From an uncultured Eubacteriales bacterium (GTDB lineage Bacteria; Bacillota; Clostridia; Christensenellales; Aristaeellaceae), in NCBI GenBank assembly GCA_902760595.1, contig CACWHI010000009.1, positions 1-53,751 of the forward strand: DNA of 53,751 bases, read 5' to 3'. Positions 49,411 to 53,751 of the stretch are shown one piece after another. The position numbers were made by a program, and so were the translations under genes. The notes beneath the pieces are model-generated. The model did no database searches and had not been told where the DNA came from. It saw only the letters and a list, made by a program, of their open reading frames with translations. Positions within the stretch are counted from its first letter, which is position 1. The number at the start of each line of letters is the position of its first letter.

Positions 49411-50712
49411 TTGGCCTATAAGATCGCAGCCGTCCATCCCGGCGGCCTCGCCGCCCGCCACGGGCTGCGCCCCGGCGACGCCATCGAGCGGATCAACGGG
49501 GAACCGCTGATCGACAACGTGGACTATGAGGCGCTGACCGCGCGTTCGCGCGTGCGCCTGAGCGTCATCCACCCGGACGGGAAGACCCGCGAGGTGACCA
49601 TCATCAAGCCCCGCGACGCCTCGCTGGGGCTCGAGATGGAAGCCGCCTTCACCGATATGAAGCCCATGCAGTGCAAGAACCACTGCGTGTTCTGCTTTAT
49701 CGACCAGATGCCGCCCCACATGCGCGATACGCTGTATGTCAAGGACGACGACTGGCGCTTTTCCCTGATGATGGGCAACTACATCACCCTGACCAATCTC
49801 TCGGACGCGGAGTTCGGCCGACTGATCCGGCGCAGAGCCTCTCCCCTTTACATCTCGGTTCAGGCGATGGACCCGGACGTCCGGGTGCGCATGATGCGCA
49901 ATCCCCAGGCGGCGAGGCTGCCGGAAAGGCTGGACCAGCTGAAGGCAGCGGGCATCAGCTTCCACTGCCAGGTCGTGCTGTGCCCCGGCATCAATGACGG
50001 CGCGGTGCTGGACGATACGCTGGAGCGCCTGTCCGGCTACCTGCCCAACGCGCGGTCCGCGGCGCTGGTGCCCGTCGGGCTGACCAGATTCCGCGAGCGC
50101 CTCGCGCCGCTGAAAAACTACGACCCGGAAGGCGCAAGAGCCGTGCTGAGGCAGGCGGAGCGCTGGCAGCGGCGGTTCCTTGAGCAGGCCGGAACGCGCT
50201 TCGTATTTCCCTCGGACGAATTCTTCTGCCGGGCGGATGAGCCGCTGCCCGGGGCGGACTGGTATGAGGGCTACCCGCAGATCGAAAACGGCGTCGGCCT
50301 CCTGCGCCAGTATGAGGAGGCGCTGGCCGCGCGTTCCCTGCAGGGCCGGGAGGCCGGCGAGCGAGGCGTCAGGCGCAGGGTCGCTATCCTCTGCGGGACC
50401 TCCATCGCGCCGGTCATGCGCCGCTGGATCGACCGCTATGCCCCGCCCGGGCCGGAGGTCGCCGTGTGCCCGGTCGTCAACCGTTTCTTCGGCGAAACCA
50501 TCACCGTCACCGGTCTGCTGACCGGTCAGGACCTGATGGACGCCGCGGAGCGCTGCCAGGCGGACGAGATCATGATCTCCGCCAACTGCCTGCGCAGCGA
50601 GGGAGACCTGTTCCTGGACGATATGCCGCTGACCGCGCTGAGCGAGCGCTTCCATGTGACGCTGATCCGCGGCGGCGCTTCCCTGTATGAAAACCTTTTA
50701 GGAGAAACATGA
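49411..50712 (+). CDS. DUF512 family protein: PDZ-like domain plus radical-SAM-like iron-sulfur domain
   Basis: The 433 residues start with a PDZ-like domain (VHPGGLAARHGLRPGDAIERI), then a radical-SAM-type cysteine motif CKNHCVFCFIDQMP at about 88-101 with a TIM-barrel-like stretch. The DUF512 C-terminal domain follows, containing VAILCGTSIAPVMRRW and NRFFGETITVTGLLTG. The molecular function is not established. The family is almost always next to der in Clostridia, as here. The start is TTG with GGGAGGG 7 nt upstream. Its stop overlaps the der start (ATGA). Confidence 0.9.
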   Translation: MAYKIAAVHPGGLAARHGLRPGDAIERINGEPLIDNVDYEALTARSRVRLSVIHPDGKTREVTIIKPRDASLGLEMEAAFTDMKPMQCKNHCVFCFIDQMPPHMRDTLYVKDDDWRFSLMMGNYITLTNLSDAEFGRLIRRRASPLYISVQAMDPDVRVRMMRNPQAARLPERLDQLKAAGISFHCQVVLCPGINDGAVLDDTLERLSGYLPNARSAALVPVGLTRFRERLAPLKNYDPEGARAVLRQAERWQRRFLEQAGTRFVFPSDEFFCRADEPLPGADWYEGYPQIENGVGLLRQYEEALAARSLQGREAGERGVRRRVAILCGTSIAPVMRRWIDRYAPPGPEVAVCPVVNRFFGETITVTGLLTGQDLMDAAERCQADEIMISANCLRSEGDLFLDDMPLTALSERFHVTLIRGGASLYENLLGET

Positions 50713-52061
50713 TGTCGAACGTCAAGCCTCTGGTCGCCGTTGTCGGGCGGCCGAACGTAGGCAAATCCACCCTGTTCAACCGCATCGTCGGCCAGCGCAT
50801 CGCCATCGTGGAGGATGTGCCGGGCGTCACCCGCGACCGCATCTACGCGGACGCGGAATGGCTCAACCACGAATTCACGCTGATCGACACCGGCGGCATC
50901 GACCCCAAGAGCGAGGACGTGCTGCTGGGCCAGATGCGCAAGCAGGCGGAGATCGCCATGGATCTGGCGCAGGTCATCTGCTTCCTGACAGACGGCAAGA
51001 CCGGCGTTACCCCGGACGATATGGAAATCGCCAATATGCTGCGCCGCACGGGCAAGCCCGTGGTGCTGGCCGTGAATAAGATCGACCATGTGAACCAGAC
51101 GGACAGCATTTACGAGTTCTATCAGCTGGGCCTGGGCGATCCGCACCCCGTTTCCGCCGCCAACATGATGGGCCTGGGCGACCTGCTGGACGAGCTGGTC
51201 AGCCACTTCCCCAAGCGTGAGCCGGAAGAAGCGGACAGCGAAGAGCGGCACGTGATTCAGCTGGCTGTGGTCGGCCGGCCCAACGTGGGCAAAAGCTCAC
51301 TGGTCAACCGCCTGCTCGGGCAGGAGCGCACCATGGTCAGCGACATCCCAGGCACCACGCGCGACGCCATCGACAGCTCCCTGGTCACGCCGGACGGCGT
51401 GCCCTTCAATATCATCGACACGGCCGGCATGCGCAAGAAAAAGGCCATCGAGGACGCTTCCCTGGAGCGTTACTCGGTGCTGCGTTCCATCGCCGCCATC
51501 CGGCGCTGCGACGTCGCGCTGCTGCTGCTGGACGCCCAGGACGGCGTGACCGAGCAGGACGCCCGCATCGCCGGCATGATCCACGACGAGGGCAAGGCCG
51601 CCATCGTGATCATGAACAAGTGGGACAGCATCGAAAAGGATACCAACACCCTGGAGCAGAAGCGCAAGGAGATCCTGAACGACCTGAAGTTCATGGATTA
51701 CGCGCCGGTGCTGTTCATCAGCGCGCTGACCGGCCAGCGGGTGCACACCGTGCTGGATATGGTGCAGAAGGTCTGGGGCCAGACCAGCCGACGCGTCACC
51801 ACCGGCACGCTGAACGACGTGCTGGCGGACGCGCAGCTGACCATGCAGCCCCCCGCCGTCAACGGCCGGCGCCTGAAGATATACTACGCCACGCAGCAGG
51901 GCGTCTGCCCGCCGCACTTCGTGCTGTTCGTCAACCATGAGGAGCTGATGCACTTCTCGTATCAGCGCTATCTGGAGAACCAGCTCCGCAAGGCTTTCGG
52001 CTTCGAGGGCACGCCCCTGCAATTCACCCTGCGAGAGAAGAAACGGGAGGATGTACGATGA
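50709..52061 (+). CDS. der: Ribosome biogenesis GTPase Der (EngA)
   Basis: Der assists 50S subunit assembly. The 450-residue protein has two tandem G domains (each with a GRPNVGKS P-loop, at about 11-18 and 187-194, and NKID / NKWD specificity motifs) and a C-terminal KH-like domain (RLKIYYATQQGVCPPHFVLFVN). The start overlaps the DUF512 stop by 4 bp. A second ATG one codon on (50712) is equally possible. It overlaps plsY by 4 bp at the end. Confidence 0.97.
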   Translation: MMSNVKPLVAVVGRPNVGKSTLFNRIVGQRIAIVEDVPGVTRDRIYADAEWLNHEFTLIDTGGIDPKSEDVLLGQMRKQAEIAMDLAQVICFLTDGKTGVTPDDMEIANMLRRTGKPVVLAVNKIDHVNQTDSIYEFYQLGLGDPHPVSAANMMGLGDLLDELVSHFPKREPEEADSEERHVIQLAVVGRPNVGKSSLVNRLLGQERTMVSDIPGTTRDAIDSSLVTPDGVPFNIIDTAGMRKKKAIEDASLERYSVLRSIAAIRRCDVALLLLDAQDGVTEQDARIAGMIHDEGKAAIVIMNKWDSIEKDTNTLEQKRKEILNDLKFMDYAPVLFISALTGQRVHTVLDMVQKVWGQTSRRVTTGTLNDVLADAQLTMQPPAVNGRRLKIYYATQQGVCPPHFVLFVNHEELMHFSYQRYLENQLRKAFGFEGTPLQFTLREKKREDVR

Positions 52062-52654
52062 TTCTGCGTTTCATTTTCTGCGCCGTGATCGCTTACCTGC
52101 TGGGCAGCATTTCCTCCGGCATCCTGCTGACGAAGAACAGCGGCCACGACATCCGCCGCGAGGGCAGCGGCAATACCGGTGCCAGCAACGCCCTGCGCGT
52201 GTTCGGCGTCCGTACCGGCCTGGCCACCTTTATCTGCGACGTCCTGAAGGCCGCCGCCGCGGTGCTGATCGGCAAGGCGCTGGCGGGCGAGCATGGCGGC
52301 ATGCTGGCCGGCCTGTTCGTCATCATCGGCCACAACTGGCCCGTATTCTTCGGCTTCAAGGGCGGCAAGGGCATCGCCTGCTCCTGCGCGGTGGTGCTGC
52401 TGAACTTTCCCATCCCCGGCGCGATCGCCATCGCGCTGTGCATCGCCGCCATCGCGCTGACCCGGTATATCTCCGTGGGCAGCATGCTGCTGCTGGTCAG
52501 CTACGCGGTGATCCTCTGCTTCACAAAGCCCTTCTGGCCTCACGGCGTCTGGGCCATCGTCCTGGCCGTCATGGCCATCGCCCGCCACCACGGCAACATC
52601 AGGCGCCTGCTGAACGGCACGGAAAACAAGCTGAGCTTCAAGAGCAGGAAGTAA
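52058..52654 (+). CDS. plsY: Acyl-phosphate glycerol-3-phosphate acyltransferase PlsY
   Basis: PlsY transfers acyl groups from acyl phosphate to glycerol 3-phosphate at the membrane, starting phospholipid synthesis. The 198 residues have five hydrophobic segments and the three family motifs: YLLGSISSGILLTK with DIRREGSGNTGASNALR, the HNWPVFFGFKGGKGIACS glycine-rich loop, and ARHHGNIRRLLNGTE. It overlaps der by 4 bp and ends the row. Confidence 0.96.
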   Translation: MILRFIFCAVIAYLLGSISSGILLTKNSGHDIRREGSGNTGASNALRVFGVRTGLATFICDVLKAAAAVLIGKALAGEHGGMLAGLFVIIGHNWPVFFGFKGGKGIACSCAVVLLNFPIPGAIAIALCIAAIALTRYISVGSMLLLVSYAVILCFTKPFWPHGVWAIVLAVMAIARHHGNIRRLLNGTENKLSFKSRK

Positions 52655-52714
52655 GGCCCTGTTCAGTCCCCTTTTGTATACACCCAGCCATTGTCGGCCC
52701 GCCTCATATGTGAT

Positions 52715-52752
52715 CCTTCTCCGTCTTCATAGATCGTGAGAAGGGTTTTTTT
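52715..52752 (+). terminator. Terminator after plsY
   Basis: CCTTCTC (52715-52721) pairs with GAGAAGG (52738-52744), followed after one G by seven Ts. It closes the der-plsY transcript. Confidence 0.8.
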
Positions 52753-52754
52753 GC

Positions 52755-52825
52755 GTGTCCAGAGCGTCGAAGGTGATGACGACCGTCTGCTCGTCCTTCA
52801 TCTCGTACTCGACCGAGTAGGCACT
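52755..52825 (-). pseudogene. Coding remnant on the minus strand, unidentified
   Basis: Between the plsY terminator and the AT-rich hsdS piece, the minus strand reads SAYSVEYEMKDEQTVVITF, which has protein-like composition and GC-rich codon use. It runs into a stop inside the terminator region and has no start. It looks like a broken gene end at the edge of a rearranged locus. The product is not recognised. Confidence 0.35.
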
Positions 52826-52827
52826 TA

Positions 52828-53279
52828 GCGTAAAAAATATTGACTTGTCAAAGGCAACAAAGAAACAACTTCACGATTTTAGAATTGTTCGATTGAAGCG
52901 AGGAGATATTGTTGTTACTCGTTCCGGTTCTATAGGGCGAGTTTCAATGATAACAAAACAGTTTGATAATGTCATTGCGAGTGATGACCTAATCAGGATC
53001 AGAATTGATGATGAAGAGATACGTCACTATTTGTATTGTTATCTTCAGAGTAAAGAAGCTATCGACCAAATGATGAGAGATGAGTATGGATCAATTCAAC
53101 AGCATCTTGAACCTGCTCATATCAGTAATTTATTGATTCCGATTCCTTCTGATTTTTCATTACTCAGCGGAATCATCCTTTCTTCTAAAAATGCATTTTT
53201 GAAGAAAGAGGAATCATACGAACAATTGCAAGGTGGCATTGCTCTGGTTAGGAGGTTGTTTGATAGCATTAACACCTAA
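52828..53279 (+). pseudogene. hsdS: Truncated type I restriction specificity subunit (hsdS fragment)
   Basis: The frame from about 52828 (SVKNIDLSKATKKQLHDF) to the stop at 53277-53279 matches the later part of an HsdS target-recognition domain: LKRGDIVVTRSGSIGRVS, RHYLYCYLQSKEAI, and EPAHISNLLIPIPS leading into the start of the conserved helix. HsdS subunits give type I restriction-modification enzymes their DNA specificity. The first TRD, the N-terminus and all partner genes (hsdM, hsdR) are absent. The nearest start is a TTG at 52845. The piece is strongly AT-rich against a GC-rich genome, a sign of transfer, and may survive as a silent cassette. Confidence 0.8.
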
Positions 53280-53280
53280 C

Positions 53281-53291
53281 TTTATACCAGT
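53281..53291. repeat. 11-bp direct repeat, left copy
   Basis: TTTATACCAGT, repeated at 53501-53511. It coincides with the junction between the AT-rich hsdS piece and the integrase remnant. Confidence 0.45.
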
Positions 53292-53416
53292 CATGTTCTC
53301 CATGTAAGCCGCCAGGTATTCCAATTGGCGGTCATACAGCGCGATCGTTTTTTGGCGACAGCTTCCTCACTTGGCAGTCGAAATGGAACTCTGTCACGAC
53401 CTCCCGAATCTGCATA
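53285..53416 (-). pseudogene. Tyrosine recombinase (integrase) N-terminal remnant with a frameshift
   Basis: The minus strand from the ATG at 53416 reads MQIREVVTEFHFDCQVRKLS, then a run of six As shifts the frame to an early stop. With five As it would continue PKTIALYDRQLEYLAAYMEN, a typical N-terminal SAM-like domain of phage-type tyrosine recombinases. Homology ends near 53285, where the AT-rich hsdS piece begins, so the catalytic domain is gone. Recombinases of this kind often neighbour and invert hsdS genes. Confidence 0.65.
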
Positions 53417-53422
53417 CAAAAA

Positions 53423-53460
53423 CCCCACTTTCTTTTACAGTTTCCTGATAAGAAAGTGGG
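53423..53460 (-). terminator. Strong hairpin terminator, minus strand
   Basis: CCCCACTTTCTT pairs with AAGAAAGTGGGG (12 bp) around a loop of about 15 nt, and the minus strand continues GGGGTTTTTG. It would end transcription of gap before the integrase remnant. Confidence 0.75.
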
Positions 53461-53500
53461 GAAATGTCTATCACAGTCATCCGCTGAACGCTTGGTTCAG

Positions 53501-53511
53501 TTTATACCAGT
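53501..53511. repeat. 11-bp direct repeat, right copy
   Basis: TTTATACCAGT, identical to 53281-53291. The interval 53461-53582 otherwise shows no gene. Confidence 0.45.
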
Positions 53512-53582
53512 GTTTTGACTTTTTTCACAGTCAGGGCCGTTCCTTCGTTCCGAAGAACTTACGAAAGCCCCTGTTCTATCAA

Positions 53583-53751
53583 TTACTTCAGCTCAGCGAA
53601 GTACTTGATGGTGCGGACCATCTGGCTGGTGTAGCTGTTCTCGTTGTCATACCAGGACACGACCTGCACCTGATAGGTGTCGTCGTCGATCTTGGTGACC
53701 ATGGTCTGGTTGGCATCGAACAGGGAGCCGTAGGTCATGCCGATGATGTCG
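53583..53751 (-). CDS. gap: Glyceraldehyde-3-phosphate dehydrogenase, C-terminal end (partial)
   Basis: Only the last 55 codons are inside the window. They read [18 protein letters not shown], then [28 protein letters not shown]. This is the highly conserved C-terminus of phosphorylating GAPDH, including the WYDNE-x-x-Y substrate/NAD region. The gene enters from the right and is read leftward. A strong terminator lies about 120 bp after its stop. Confidence 0.93.
   Translation of the reverse strand, partial: DIIGMTYGSLFDANQTMVTKIDDDTYQVQVVSWYDNENSYTSQMVRTIKYFAELK

Noticed and set aside
47851..50655. 934-codon open frame on the minus strand
   Set aside because: Antisense of the VanW and DUF512 genes, both well supported on the plus strand.
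1..53751. CRISPR arrays, rRNA and tRNA genes
   Set aside because: No regularly spaced direct repeats, cloverleaf-like segments or rRNA core sequences were noticed on reading both strands; a tRNAscan/Rfam run would settle this.

Overview
The window looks like chromosomal DNA of a GC-rich (about 60% by eye) anaerobic Firmicute of class Clostridia. The evidence is clostridial gene order (hpt-ftsH, DUF512-der-plsY), split clostridial-type purine enzymes, a CtsR-type operator at clpB, a B. subtilis-type PurBox, and many secreted proteins with short Lys/Arg-Leu-Ala signal peptides. I would guess the Christensenellales or a related gut/rumen lineage, but that is inference only. I saw no rRNA, tRNA or CRISPR array.

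Left edge (1-1920): a promoter and possible start codon reading off the left end, a secreted alpha/beta-hydrolase, and a short noncoding repeat with 14-bp terminal inverted repeats.

Nucleotide block (1921-24055, all minus strand): two adjacent operons. The purine operon reads purE-purC-purF-purM-purN-purO-AICARFT-purD-purL-fhs. It starts at a strong promoter with a consensus PurBox in its spacer. fhs supplies the formyl-tetrahydrofolate used by PurN and the AICAR transformylase. The bifunctional PurH is replaced by a stand-alone AICAR transformylase plus an archaeal-type IMP cyclohydrolase, and the PurF copy has lost its glutaminase catalytic Cys. The pyrimidine operon pyrC-carB-pyrK-pyrD-pyrF-pyrE-pyrB-pyrI holds all de novo UMP genes except carA. 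Its ~170-nt leader can fold into mutually exclusive antiterminator and terminator forms.

Envelope and secretion block (24094-34445, minus strand): an ECF sigma/anti-sigma pair followed by a DUF1934 protein, an unknown protein, several secreted proteins and a metallo-hydrolase; then a second cluster of a pseudo-M1 peptidase, a GT2-GtrA glycosyltransferase, a phosphodiester-glycosidase-like protein, a divergent Lgt-like protein and a DUF896 protein.

Middle (34446-42563): a secreted beta-helix protein (+), clpB with its CtsR operator (-), a secreted two-repeat protein (+) paralogous to one at 26.2-27.0 kb, two tandem secreted VanW-domain proteins (-), and a small secreted cystatin-like protein (+).

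Right housekeeping block (42688-52654, plus strand): a small protein with pfkA, a DUF368 transporter carrying an unusual ~90-residue insertion, hpt, ftsH, a third VanW protein, a DUF512 radical-SAM-like protein, der and plsY.

Right edge (52655-53751): an AT-rich hsdS fragment next to a frameshifted integrase remnant (a decayed mobile or phase-variation locus), then the 3' end of gap.
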